64,000 bases of DNA from Pisaster brevispinus (taxonomy: Eukaryota > Echinodermata > Asteroidea > Forcipulatida > Asteriidae): positions 3,857,501-3,921,500 of the forward strand of contig JAMKCF010000014.1 of the NCBI GenBank assembly GCA_023634235.1, written 5' to 3'. Below, piece after piece: positions 34,227 through 47,200 of the stretch (the stretch's first letter is position 1; each line of letters opens with the position of its first letter). Made by a program: the position numbers and the translations under genes. Below the pieces are notes generated by a model, which saw only the letters and a list, made by a program, of their open reading frames with translations, had not been told where the DNA came from and ran no database searches.

Positions 34227-37200
34227 TCATTTGTTTATGTTCCTCATTATTCTCCGGCAGTGTTGACTCTTGACCTCTGCAAGGGCGCCCTCTAGACACT
34301 TCGTCATGTGAAGTAGATTGGACGGGTCGGTCTCCAGAAGCTTGATGGTCTTTTTCCCAGAGTCCTCGGTGTGTAGCTTCAGGAGGAGGGACGGGGTTGT
34401 TTGGTGGTGGAGTGACCGACTAGCAAGCTGCAAAAAGAAAACCAGGCATTGTTTTTACAAATGCATTACCAAGGCATTATTTTTTTATTGCACTTTTTAG
34501 TTGTATAACTTTTTGGCTTAAACCTCTCACTGTCAGACCATTCAATATCATCTACTATAGTTTTGAATTGTAGATGGACTATGCCAGCCTTGGATAAAGC
34601 ATCACAGGGTAAATGAATCTACACAGTAAAATGTTACAGTTAAGGAGGTTTCCAGACCCTGTGCATCATCAGAAATACAAAGCTACAGGTTTGAACATTG
34701 AACACATTGTGGACCTTTTCTCCTTTCTCCCTTCGGTGATTGCTTTACTTTTTTCTAGAAATTTGAAGGTGCAAGGTTTTCAGAAAATCCTGAAAATAAG
34801 AAATTCCTGAGAAATCATACCCCAGTACATGTCAGTACACAATCAACCTCTTACTGTCTGACCATTTAATAACATCCACTGTGGTTTTGAATTTCCACAA
34901 TGCCAGCCTCCGATACGATGTCATGTGGTGAATTCATCTACACAGTACACACATGCACACAGCTCTGTGGGCAGTTGTGCCACCATACCATAGAGTTATA
35001 TACAGGAACTAGAGGGCGCACTGGTAATGCTACGTGCACAAACGCGACGGGACCGCAAGGAGACACGTGCGCCATTTTGTACGATGGCAACATTGAATAC
35101 GAATTATGCGGTGTGCTTGCTAAATACACATTATGCGGTCTAAAAAAAAGCGGCTGTATTAAAGTTGTTTCGTGGGGTTTAGGTTATTTGTTTCAATAGA
35201 GGATGAACACACACATGCCACGATCACGATTTATTGTCCAAAGTGAAGGAATAAGATTCTAAAATATTATATTTATTCGGGGATTATTAAGTACTATAAA
35301 CGGTCTTCACTGGCATTCATAAATTTCACAGTAAACCCTTTCATTGTTAATTGCAACACGCACAAATAGTTTAGACGTTGTTTTTGACTACTTAAGAAAT
35401 GGCCGCCGCGCTGCCCTTGTCGGGCCGCGTACCTAGGCTAGTGCGCTCTCTAGTTCCTATATATAACTCTATGCACCATACACAAACCATGCAGGTCAAT
35501 TGTTTTAAAAGGCTGGTCTCCTCACTGGAAAAATTTTACCAAGAGTAGGAGGGTTGATTAGTCATCATCACTCAAAGAGATGTAGAAAGGTTTACAGAGA
35601 CAGGGCACCATGCCGGCCAGAAAATGAAAGCACCTAAACAAAAATGGACGATGTCAAGATGATATAAAAGAAGTGAAGAAAATCTTGAACCAACCTCAAC
35701 ATCTAGCCGCCATTCTAGATTATGGTAATGAGGTAGATCCATGACCATCTCTGATTGGATCGTCCGAATCTCATTGCAGTTGTCAAGATAAAACCTCAGA
35801 AGCTCCTTCTTCATTTCATCGGAGAAACCCAGGGTCAAAATGGAATCTTGGAAGTCAATATCTGTCACCTTAGAAAAAAGGTAGAAAGTTCTTACTTAGC
35901 TTTCATTTGGCTTGGTATTTGCATGTTCCCTTCCCTTTTTGCAGATGTTACTTTTAATAGCAGACAAAGGTCTGCTATTGAGAATTACTCAATAACCCTA
36001 TAAAAAAAAGGAGATTTCGAGCATGAATTCCAGTACCATCTGTCCCTCTTTTACAGGTGAAACAAAGCAGAGCATAGTAGGTGCATGCCTCAGCACAACA
36101 GATTGTCTAGTTGAATATGAAAGCTGATCAACTGACCGTTAAAAAGAAAGGATGCTCCGAAGTTGATCCAGGTGTTTAGAAACGTAAACCAGTTTGGAAA
36201 TGTTTGGCGGAAAAAAATGTCGTCCTGCGTGAAGTTGTTAACCAATTACATAAAGTCTGAGACATAGAACACAAACATACCATAAGTTTAGCACTCTCAG
36301 CCAGTAAGTACATCAAGCCTTCCACACCATGACGCACTGTCTCTGCATCAACGCTAAGCTTCTCTAATAAAAAACACAAGAAATACTAACATTAACCCTC
36401 CTACTATTTGACCATTCAATATAGTCCAATGCAGTGTTGAATGATAGAGATGCCAGCCTGCAATATTTGGGGTTAACCCTCCAATAGACCCCTTTCATAA
36501 GACCTCAAAAGACACAAACAGCCAAACAGCGCCCTCACTGAAGACCTATAGTGTTGGTTGAGAGCTGTGCGTGGCGCGTAGAGAAAAACTTTGTTTGTGG
36601 GGTCCAGCTATTGTTCAATTATTCCCTACTCTAAAGAATTCCTCTGTGGGGCCCAAGTTGAACAAAGAGAAACTTTGTGGGTCCATTGTTCCATCGTGTA
36701 GAGGACCCCAACAAGGGCCAGAACCTGAGCACATTTACACTGCTTGACCTCAAGCAATGGCAGCCAGTGCAAGGTGTCAATAGGTGCATGCTCCAAAGAT
36801 GCCTCACAATCTCACATTATGCCATGCACACAACGGTGAATTAATCCACGCCACACTGTCATTGTAATCATAATGTGTGATCAATCATTACCACTGCTGG
36901 GACTGACCTGGGCCCAATTTCATAGAGCTGCTTAAGCGCAAACAGTAGCTCAGCACAAAACAATTTTGCTTACAGAGTAAGATCACCAACCAAATTACAA
37001 TGATACATACAATTTGTGTGGTATCCTGCTCATTTTTGCTATTAAAAGCAGGAAATTGTTAAGCAATGTTTTCTGCTTTAAAGCAGTACATGTAAGTATG
37101 AGCTCAATTTCATAGAGCTGCTTTTACAGGGAGAAACTCTTAGACAATTTCTCTCGTTTCTGGGAATCTGAAGAGAGCCTTTTATGGACACTTCAGATAA

Positions 37201-40199
37201 TAACTTACAAACAACAAGGCAAACTAAGAGATGCATTCCTGGTGCCGAGCTTTCCAACCCTACAGCAGGGGCCCCAGCAGAGGCTCTACGAATGAGCCGT
37301 GCTAGCGCCCTCTGCTGGCCGATTGGCACCCTATGTTTTACTGGCAACGGGGCTTTCCAATCCTACAGCAGGGGCCCCAGCAGAGGCTCTACCAATGAGC
37401 TGTGCTGGCGCCCTCTGCTGGCCGATTGGGACCCACTGTTACAATAAAGACACATTCTGGACAGGTTGTGACATCATTAGAAGAGCTGCTTTTTCAGTGA
37501 GCATGAATTTGTTTTACTTACGGGCTGCGATGAGATACATCTTGTTGTTGGTGCCTTTTCTGATGAATTCCATGGCAATTCGACAGAACTCTTGGACAAC
37601 TATTAATGGAAAAGAGAGATAAATATTTGATTGTTTTAATTGTTATTTTCATTGGGATATAAAAGAAAACAACTTTGTGCTCAAATATAATTTAATAAAA
37701 AATATTGTTACAAAACAATTCTCAAAATAGAGGCTCATTTGAACAAAATCCAGAAATTGGGTGGCAGCACGGACGTAGACCAGCACAGCCAGGCCTTCAT
37801 TTTAAAGGAGCGCGATCGTGCTCGCGCTCCTCCGCGCTCCTTACATTTTTTAAGGAGAGCAAAAAAAAGCGCTCCTTACATTTTCAACAAGAGCATTTTT
37901 TTCAAAACGCTAATGGTTGAAAAAAGTAAGCGGCTTGAGTCTCAGAGTTGGAGGTGGCAACATCTAAAGAACTCACGCTTTTCTTTTTTGTTTCCCCTCG
38001 ATTGTTGAAAATAAGCTAGCTGCTGCTTGATGTTGTTAATTGAAAGTGGTAAACGAGCCCTATTCAAGTACAGGTATGTTTTGACTGTGTGTGCGTGCCC
38101 GCATGCCTGATGTTTACCGCAGCCGGTCACACAAACGGAACTGAGTGGGGCACGCGAGCGGGTCTTAGAATATCACACAGGCGGCAAGAGCCCGGATTTC
38201 GGATTCACATTTACCTAAGCTGTGGCGCGGTGGGTGTTTGAGGAATTGCCTTTTATTAAACGTGACGTCCGACAACCTAAGACTAGAGCAAGGGAAACAA
38301 TCATATCGCGCACGACGCCGCGCTGTGATCCACATTCCCCCACACATGATGGGTCGATGGAAGCAGTATCGGTAGGGTTCGAAATTAGCGGTCGCCAAAT
38401 GCGAGTGAAAACAGCGGCGTGCGAGTCAAAACCCTTCCCTTAGTAGCCCGCCAGGCTAGTCAAAAAATTGTTCCTTTTCACAATAAATGAGGGGTACAGT
38501 TGTAAAATCCCAAAGAGAGATTATTTTTAAGTTCATAAAATGGTTTAGCAAGTCTTGATATTTGCTAGATTTAATGTGACCGCGATCGCGATCATTCAAT
38601 TCATAGTAAACACGCACGCACCTCCCTTAACCACATGGTAGTGAGTAGCCAACGTTCACCCGCACGCACACAACACATGGTAGTATTATTGTTCAGTACA
38701 ACAGCAGGTCCAAAGTCCATCCTAACCAACATTCCGCACGCTGTGATTGGCCCGTCAATAAATTCATATTCATAAGGAAGCTTGGCTAGCCTCCAACTCC
38801 ATACACGTTCACGAGTCGAGTAAAGAATTGCTGCACAACGCGGCGCACGCCCGTGGATTCTGTACTATACACAGCGTTGGGTTCAGGCTATTCAAGCATC
38901 GACAACTTTTGCCGATAGAGGGCGTTGCAGGGCAAAGTTCATTGAATTTTTTCTCAATGTGCGTCGTCGATCGATCGTTAACACGAAGATTTCATTGCAA
39001 AAGAAGTTCTATAAAACTGATTCTCAAATTACAAATCCATGAAAATGGTTGTTGATGAAAACAAGTACTATTTAGGGCAGAAAATAGGAGATAAGATCGT
39101 TAAAAAAAAAAAATTCGTAAAGTTTTTTTTTTTTTTTTTTTGATGCTACGAAAATTGTGTGCATTTAATAATACACGTAGGCTAGTGGAAAAACTTGCGG
39201 GCAACCAAAAATTTAAGTTGTCTCTAGTGAAAAAAAAGTTAAGGGAATAGGCCTTTTTCATATTAAGTTTTGGAGCGTCTTATTCTTTAATTATAGACAT
39301 TCTGAAAGTAGCCTTGGCCTGAAATTAAGCCTTAAAAAACACACAAATAAACCTGTGTCACAGGGTTAAATTTTCAACAATATTTAGGCATTTTAAAATT
39401 TGCTATACAAAATTTATGGACTGCTATGCAATATTTTGAGATTGCTATGCAAAAAAAAAAATTGCATAGCAGTTTTGCTATGCAAAAATTTGGGACCAAA
39501 TCGTTCCCTGTAATTGATATACGCGCTCGGGATTGGTGAAGTATTTTTGTAATAGATAAAAATGCCAAAGAGTTGGGCAAATCACTCTCCTTAATTCATT
39601 GTTTTGATTTAAGGAGAGCGACTTTAAAATCGCTCTCCTTAATTCACCTTTTGACTTAAGGAGAGCGATGCACAGCTCTCCTCAGATTTATTAAAATGAA
39701 GACCTGCACAGCACACAAATCGCACAAAAGCAAAAATTCAAGCATTGAAATCAGCTCTCGTTTTTTTGGTTTGGATACATTAATACAAAATATCTTGAAT
39801 TGAAATTGAATAAATAAATTGTACTGAAATACTGAATACATTACATCCGAGTCTGAGATTTGGTTGGTTTTGTACCCTCATTACTAGAATAGTCATTCAA
39901 ATCTTTCAAGAGATGTTGAAGGCAATATAATCGATCTATAAGAAAAGGTAATGAAATTTGGAAAATAAGGCCGATAATGGTGTAATTTGGCCTATAACAT
40001 CATCTTATTTTTGTTAGGGAATGTATTTACAACAGCGCCCTCAAGAGGTCAGTATTATTATTAGCAGCTTTACATACGAATCGGTGTGTGTTTTGCTTCC
40101 TGTTTTTTAATCATTAAAATGCAAAACTTTACCTTCCACATTCACCGAAACTAAGAAGTTCAGGTGTTCCTTGTGTTCATCTCCAAGTACTAGCAGCAT
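34227..40199 (-). CDS. COMMD2: COMM domain-containing protein 2
   Basis: Five exons read from high to low coordinate: 40199-40133, 37599-37522, 36363-36281, 35868-35695 and 34427-34227 (TGA). All introns are GT-AG and phases agree. They encode 200 residues; human COMMD2 has 199. Recognisable family text includes the start MLLVLGDEHKEHLNFL, HGVEGLMYLLAESAKLM, FYLDNCNEIRTI, YHNLEWRLDVELASRS and the end HCRRIMRNINK. The C-terminal part (about residue 125 onward) is the COMM domain with its W-x-L-D-V core, which mediates COMMD dimerisation. COMMD proteins form a ring that joins CCDC22/CCDC93 and Retriever in the Commander complex for endosomal recycling; that is family knowledge. The start ATG is chosen by match to the human N-terminus. 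The gene lies head to head with BRCC3 and convergent with the FYVE gene. Confidence 0.95.
34510..34620. mobile_element. MITE family A fragment
   Basis: Carries the family phrases CTCTCACTGTCAGACCATTC and TATGCCAGCCTTGGATAAAG; the right half is missing. Lies in COMMD2 intron 4. Confidence 0.6.
34843..35555. mobile_element. MITE family A copy split by a later insertion
   Basis: The left half (ATCAACCTCTTACTGTCTGA) and right half (CTCACTGGAAAAATTTTACC, then AAGAGTAGGAGGGTT) are one family A element interrupted by the 34,990-35,473 element. Confidence 0.8.
34990..35473. mobile_element. hAT-like non-autonomous DNA transposon nested in a MITE
   Basis: The ends CATAGAGTTATATACAGGAA and TTCCTATATATAACTCTATG are inverted repeats, continuing as CTAGAGGGCGCAC and GTGCGCTCTCTAG. 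Both sides are flanked by the identical 8-base sequence CACCATAC (34,982-34,989 and 35,474-35,481). An 8-bp target duplication is typical of hAT elements. No transposase frame is present. Confidence 0.85.
36397..36480. mobile_element. MITE family A fragment
   Basis: Contains AACCCTCCTACTATTTGACC and GATGCCAGCCTGCAATAT; truncated on the right. Lies in COMMD2 intron 2, upstream of exon 3. Confidence 0.6.
36911..37085. mobile_element. MITE family B copy
   Basis: Starts GGCCCAATTTCATAGAGCTG. A second partial start (CTCAATTTCATAGAGCTGCT) follows near 37,102, suggesting two overlapping insertions. Confidence 0.65.
37245..37442 (+). repeat. Tandem duplication, unit about 100 bases
   Basis: Two copies of a segment containing CTACAGCAGGGGCCCCAGCA and CGCCCTCTGCTGGCCGATTG, separated by about 100 bases and nearly identical. 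It lies about 80 bases from COMMD2 exon 2. The CCCTCTGCTGG phrase resembles a CTCF-type site but I do not claim one. Confidence 0.8.
37600..40132. other. COMMD2 intron 1, with an inverted-repeat pair
   Basis: The two ends of a possible composite element lie at about 37,770-37,890 and 39,590-39,725. CCTTCATTTTAAAGGAGCGC on the left faces AAATGAAGACCTGCACAGCA on the right, both with GGAGAGC/GCTCTCC clusters. Between them I see no gene. A small ATTGCTATGCAA repeat cluster lies at 39,400-39,490. Confidence 0.5.
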
Positions 40200-41234
40200 T
40201 TTGAGCAATTAGCAGGTAAAATACGTGGATATAAAATACAAAATCTTGCCTGTCAGTGCGGTGTGTGTTGTGTTTAACTCAGAGAATGGCAGAGTGTATA
40301 GCCTGGTGATTAAAAAACACGCCTCTTTCAGTTCAGCGAGACATAATGGGACGTCCAGATACCAGAGCGTTCAGCAGGCGATTGGTATTTTGTGTGTAAA
40401 ATCTGCCAAAACAAGTACTAAAAAAGTAGTACTTTTGAACTTTAAAAAGTGCCATTTGTTTTGTGCGTTGTTGATAATAATGAATCTGTGGGGTTTTTCT
40501 AAGGTTCAAAAGTACAAAATTAATTTTTTAGTAGGTAGAGTAATAAAATTATACTTTTTTGAATAATTATTAGTCATTTTATTTTTTTTAGTGGATTGAA
40601 TTTTTGTTGAATTTTTTACATGAATTTTATTTAAGTAAGAGTAGACAGTGTAAGACACAATTGACAATTTAAAATGAATTTTAACAAAAGCTATTTTAGT
40701 TCATGTTTTTTACTAATTCCCAAAATAAAGTAAGAATGGCTTGCCAACCCAAATTAACAGTGGTACAACTTACCTGGGTCAAATTTCATGGCTCTGCTTA
40801 TCATGGCACCCCCTGTAAATAATGTAAAGCACCTAATTCCATGGGTTGTAAGTAAGCGCAGTAAGTTCCGTAGTCATGGTGGTAAGCAGAGCCATGAAAT
40901 TGGGGCCTGTCATGAGTGTCATCACACAAGATAAATCTTGGTTGCTTCATTTTGGTCAGACCGGATCTGTATTCTTTACAAGCAGTTTAACTAAAAAAAT
41001 GGAAGAGCATGGCCTGTTCAGATAGTAGCCGCTTGGTTAGTAAGTGCAAGGGTAGCCCTGGTAGGACGTCAGTGTATGTTGCACTACGTTGTATGCAACG
41101 GAGGAGTCCAACCTGGGCTAGTGCAAGGGGTTCGATAAGCTCACAAATTATTGACAGCCTCCTGTTTATTTTATGATTTATACTTTATAGACGTTGGAGT
41201 AGATCACTAATAAAGGTGAAGACGTCGTACAGCG
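40200..41234. promoter_or_regulatory. Shared divergent promoter interval of COMMD2 and BRCC3
   Basis: 1,035 bases separate the two start codons, which point away from each other, so regulatory sequence for both genes should lie here. No clear TATA box or CpG-rich core is recognised. A family B MITE (40,776-40,908) occupies the BRCC3 half. Confidence 0.5.
40776..40908. mobile_element. MITE family B copy, short
   Basis: TCAAATTTCATGGCTCTGCT on the left and AGCAGAGCCATGAAATTGGG on the right form inverted ends of a 130-base element. Confidence 0.75.
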
Positions 41235-44200
41235 ATGACTGCATCATGTGTTTATTTAGCGGCTGATGCCTACATGGTCTGCCTAACTCATGCTTTGTCA
41301 ACGGAAAGAGAGGAGATCATGGGACTATGCATTGGAGAGGTTAGTTTGGTTTGAGGGCATTCAATTCCATTCCAATTTATGACGGATACTTCGTGGAGGC
41401 AACTGAGTCACGTCGAGGGAGTGTGTGAACATAATTTAGGTGATCAATGGGAAACAAGTAAACAAACTGTTGTTTGTTTTGTTTACTTCATTATTATTAT
41501 TATTATTACTATTTATTTGGCCATTGATAAAAGAAAACAACAAAGTCACAATGTTGTGTGGAACCAGACTGACATTCATCCTGGTAAAAAAAATATTAAG
41601 ACGTCCTCCAGAACAGTCACTGCACATTTTCAGTGCTGTTCCGGCTTTATAACATTTAATTAAGAATAGCCAATGCTGCAAAAAATCAAAAATCTTTAAA
41701 GTCTATGGGAAACTTCTGAAGGGGCACCAAGACCAAGACCAGGGGCAACAAAGGACATGGCCTCCTTGGCCTTCGTGTCAACCCAATTCTGACCATGTGA
41801 TTGTTTTTTGCCCTTGCTCAGATTGACACGAACCGAGCTGTGCACATCATGACCGTCATCATGCTACGAAGATCAGATAAGAGTAAGGATCGTGTGGAAA
41901 TCTCTCCAGAGCAACTATCAATGGCAGCTTCTGAGGCTGAAATATCCTTTTAAAATCCTTCTAAAATCTAACAGCATGTTTTTTGTTTTTTTGATGTCCT
42001 GTCAGACTAGTAACTGGACCATGCTTTAGGTAGGATCAGGCATACCACCATAACCAGAGTCCAAGAGTTTAGGTGTTGAGTTACTGAATGGTGTTGGTCT
42101 GAGGGTTGCACTAGTAACCAATTACGCCCAAAATGAATGACCATAACAACTTACTTGGTCAGAAGCACTGCAGCTGTTGATAATGTATAACATTTTGAGA
42201 AACGATTCTCTTCAAAGGAATGTGGTTTTGCTGTCAAGCTCTCTTTTAAGTATGTGTGGTTCCGATGGAACCGTAAGGGCCATGTGACACAAGGCAATTT
42301 ACAGGCAACCAGTTCCAGGCAATCTCCATGAAGAAACGACATTCACTATTCAATGTTCATATATTTTTTCTTGGGGATCGTAAGACAATGTTTGAAAAAT
42401 GACTCCTGTGCTACCGAAGTGGTCCTGTAGCATGCACTGCAGTTGGTTGCCTCCAAGTTGCCTGGAAAAGTTGCCTCGTGTGACAAGGCCCTTAGACTAA
42501 AATGTTTCGGACAGTTGAGTCCACCGGTTCCATAGGAAACGACCACACTCAAAAGTGAGACTTACGTGACATGGTGACTTGGCCTGGGCGACTAGTGCAG
42601 AAGTCGTAACTATTGATTGCTACGCCGAGTACCGACTGCCAGTTTTAACTACCCGGTTAACCGTGCCGCCACGACTACTAAAAAAATAGTCCGGATTATT
42701 TGCCTTATGTACTGAATGTGTTGTTCGCAGCGACATAATGCACTTAGAAAACACAATCCTTCAAGACCAAACCATCCGATAAATTTGCTCCGGAATGCAC
42801 ACACAGTCTTCGGTTTATTTGTACATATACACACGCAATACCCACAGACACCACAAACAACTTCAACAAGGTGTCAGTGCAAATATCCTTACTTATTTTA
42901 TTTCCACATGTTACTTTAATTATTGATTTGCAAAGAGTGCAACAATGCATTTTAGTCTTTATGGGTGGTAAATTAGGCCAAGTTTATAGAGGCTGTGCAA
43001 TTTACAAAATAGATTTAGCTTATGACAGTCAATGGATGAATTCTCCTGAACGATCACCGACACAGCTTAGCAACATTAATGAAACGTCCCTTGAGGGTTA
43101 TTGGCTGGTACCACTCTCATCCTCATATCACCGTGTGGCCTTCACATGTTGGTAAGCTTAAACCTATTCATCGAGTTACCCAGCTGGGCCCAATTTCATA
43201 AAGCTGTTTAAATCAGAAACTGGTGCTTAGCAAAATTTTGTGTGGAGCAATAATTAGCGGGGAACCAGTCACAAAAAAGAAATACATTACATGGTGTTTT
43301 GGTTGGTTATATCTGTATTTGGTGTGCTCAATTTATGCTCAGTCTAAATATTTTGCTTTGCCAAAAAAGGAAATGGCTTCCTGTACATACTTCCTGGGAA
43401 CTTTTTTGTCTGCAATGATTTATTGAATATTTACAACAAAGAAGTTTCTTATTGTCAGCAATGAATATTCATGTCCAAGAAGTTTCTTTCTTAGTGTCAG
43501 CAATGAATATTCATTTCTAAGAAGTTTCATAATGAAATATCTTTTCTTATTGTCTGCAATGAAAATTCCTATCCAAGAAGTTTCTTTCTTGTCGGCAATG
43601 AAACTTCCTTCATATTATGAAGGAAGTTTCTTTAGGAAATTTCTGTTCGTGTTGCCAGCAATGAATATTCATATCCAAGAGGTTTCTTTAGGAAATTTAT
43701 TTTCTTTCTGTCAGCAATGAATACTCATATCCAGGAAGTTTCTTTCTTGTCAGCAATGAATATTCATATCCAGGAAGTTTCTTTCTTATTGTCTGCAATG
43801 TTTTTTTCCGTATTACATTGAACCTAGATGTACGAACCCAAGCTTCATACCAGTTCCTTGACGACGGCTTCATCGGTCTCATCTTCTCCTGCTTCAACGA
43901 AGAGAAAGAAACACATGCTGGTCAGGTGCAAGTCACATGTTTTCAATCCACCAATCAGAGCCCTGAAGGAGAACCGCCAAAGTAAGGTTATTGAAAAGTT
44001 GCCCTACAAATCCACAAACCTTGTATTTTGTTTTGTAGCCTGTTTCTCTACTTTGCAAAGTTGCATGTTTAGCAGGGCTTGAAAAGTTGCACCAGACTAT
44101 CCGAATTGACAGTCCAAATTGGATTACAAAAAAAGGCCTCTTTCATTTGTCAACAGTGTTGATGCAGCCAACACCAATTGCAAAACAAATAGGAACCAGT

Positions 44201-47200
44201 CAACTGCATGGGTTGTGTATGGTGGCACAACTGTGTAATGTGTAGATGCATTCACTACATGCATAACATGATATCATATTGCAGGCTGGCATAGTGTACA
44301 TGTATCTATCATTCGAAACCACAGTGGATGATATTGAATGGTCAGACAGTAGGAGGGTTGACTGTGTACTGTGTGAATGCATTCACCACATGATATCATA
44401 TTGCAGGCTGGCATAGTATATCTATCATTCAAAACCACAATGAATGATATTGAACGGTCAGACAGTAGGAGGGTCAACAAAAAAAGTCCAGTATTGATTA
44501 CATTTATCCTTAATACTTGATTCATGCTTTTTGTCGTGAATTGTACCTTCTGTACTTTTATAAAAGCTTAGCTTGTTTTGTTTTTGTATAAAAAAAATTT
44601 AAAAATCGTTACTTTTTATCGTTTGTTATGCTATTAATAACGTTTTTGTGTTTAACTTTTTTATGTACAGCACCTTTGAGCAATTTATTGGATATATGGT
44701 GCTTTATAAATGCTGTTATTATTATTATTATTAAGGTGATCAGCATGGGATTGGAAGTCCTGCTATCTTATCTAAGGTGCCTCAGTGATCGGAAATCAAG
44801 ATTAGCCTCATGGTTTCTTTCCCTGCCATTCACCTCTGTGGACCCCTGTTCGAATCCCACCTTGCATGTGGATTGGGTTTTCAGTAGCTATCTGATTGCA
44901 TGGGTTTTCCCCAGTCCTGGTCCCCCACCCCTCACACGGTTCCTTGATTTCAGGAAGAAACATAATAGTAACATTAGTAATTCATGAATAATTATTTCCT
45001 TTGACAGTTATGACAGATTGGAAATCCCACTCTTCATCTTACCCAAAGACACAATAAGTACATCTTGCTTAGATGCACTGGCAGAGCTGCCGAAAATCTT
45101 ATCCCAGGAGGAGCAGGAGGCATACAACAAAGCCATTCTAAATACAGGGGGAGAAGACTTACTGACTACAGTACACAATGGCGCGGGTAAGTCCGAAACT
45201 TCTATTAACACTACTTGTTTATTGGCTCACAGCAAATGAATCACAATAAGAATAACTTAATTAACATACTTGACATTTTGGGTATGCTAGTGTTGGTTTT
45301 TGATTCTACATGTACATGTACTTGTATTTCCACAAACAATTAGGCCTTCCTGGGCCAAGAATTTTGGTGTGAAATAATTTTAAAATTTCAAACTCCTCTC
45401 TAACAAAATTCAGTGCCAAATGGTATCTCAACAGCCAAACTGTTGGACTGTGATCCTATAGGCCGTTTTCGAAACCAAGGCTTGTGCGTGGGCTTGGGCT
45501 CTCTCAGTTATTTAGAAAGTGTGTGCTGTCCTTATCGGGCTTCAAACAGATGGACGGAGCCCAATCCGAAGCCCAAGCTTCAGCCGTGGTTTCGTAAATG
45601 CCCTATGGTGATATGCTTGAACCCATGCAAAGCATAATCAGCATACTAGTGCAGTCCTCAGACCATTATGCAGTTGAAATTTCGTGGGTTGGGGCTAGTA
45701 ATGGGTAATACAAGCAACTCACAGTACTGAGCGCCCTCTACAGTTTATCCGAAAAGCGTTTGGTATAAAAACTTTCAAACTCATGACGGACTTACTAATA
45801 AAGGATGAAGCTCTGTTGGCCAATGTCGGCTAACAAAAGAAAACATTTTCTACAATATTTTTATATATACACGTTTGTAACATTGGCTGTAAAATATGAC
45901 CTAATCTATCATTGGACATTTTCCCTTGTATGGCGAGCTAAAATACTTCACAAAATGTACCAATTGCTAATCAAAAGTCAGTATTCAGTGTACACACAGT
46001 GTTCAGTCTAAATACTTTGCTAAGCAAAATAGCTGGAGGAAAAACTCATTCCATGCTGCCTGCGTAATTATGTCTAGTTGGCTATGAAATATTAAAGAAC
46101 TTGAAACTCTACTCAGAAATAGTGCTATTATAAAGTGCGTTTTAGGGACATTAATCAAAAGTTTGTTTTTTTAACTCATAATTGCGGTTTAGCTGTTTTA
46201 CGATTTGGGAGCCCTGGTTCTCAAGCAAGTTCATGACCATCATATGGCTTTTTTTTTGCCAGTTAATGCTAAAAGTATAAAATTTTACGACCGTTTCCAG
46301 TCCATTTATCTCAGCCTACATGTTAGACATGGAGTTAATGGCATCACAGAATATAACTGTTTAAAATTTTGAAAGCTTTTTACCATCAAAGTTGCCATAA
46401 ATTGCGCGATGCATCATTTATTTTCAAGGAGAAGGTCAAATACATAATGACTAAGATTTTTTATTTACAATGCTATTCTTATTATTATTATAAATGTTTG
46501 GGTTTTTGTTGGGGTTTTTTTTTTGGGGGGGAGGGGGGTTGTTAAAGCTAATTAGTAATCCTGTACCTGCCATGTTTCACATAAATCTTTCAAAAACAGT
46601 ATGCTGGTAAAAAAAGAATTGCACATACATGTACATATGCCCCCCCCAAAAAAAAAAAGAAAAAAAAAAAAAGAGAGGATGTTCAGCCTAGCTTCTCAAC
46701 CCCTAGTCTTGATTTGCGACGTTCATTTTGTTTAAAAGTAGTGCAGTATCGCAACACCAATTACTGTCTGCAACACGAATTACTGGAGAAGAGATATCTG
46801 TATCACACGGACATCTGGATCAAACCGAACTAGATCCTGATTCATAGACTTGCTCAGTCCCTCGGAGTCAGCCTCTAAAACAGTCAATGTTGCACCCTCT
46901 ACCGGCAACTAATACAACAAAACAGCGCCACCTATCAAGACAACTCTACCCCAAAACCACCATTTCCCATTTTTGTTTTTATCCTACATTTCTGAAGTGT
47001 TTCAATAAAAAACAACCGATAATGTCCATACAATTTGAAAAGCAGCCCTGGAATTTCATCTTGGAGAGGGCAAGGCCATTGTCATTTTTAAAATTATTAT
47101 TATTATTATTAAGTATTATTTATGCAGCGTAGCCCCATCAGTGTGAAAACACTGTTCTCCCTGGGGGCCTTGTAGAGAAAGCAACAAACAGAACAAGGAA

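Noticed and set aside
37380..37430. CTCF-like CCCTCTGCTGG phrase in the tandem duplication
   Set aside because: The short match is suggestive, but the phrase is also common in repeats and I cannot score the motif here.
40225..40566. 113-codon plus-strand frame just upstream of COMMD2
   Set aside because: Composition is that of AT-rich intergenic DNA, it overlaps the divergent promoter interval and shows no recognisable domain.
44185..44476. Minus-strand frames of 60-83 codons
   Set aside because: They fall entirely inside two adjacent MITE copies and change with each copy.
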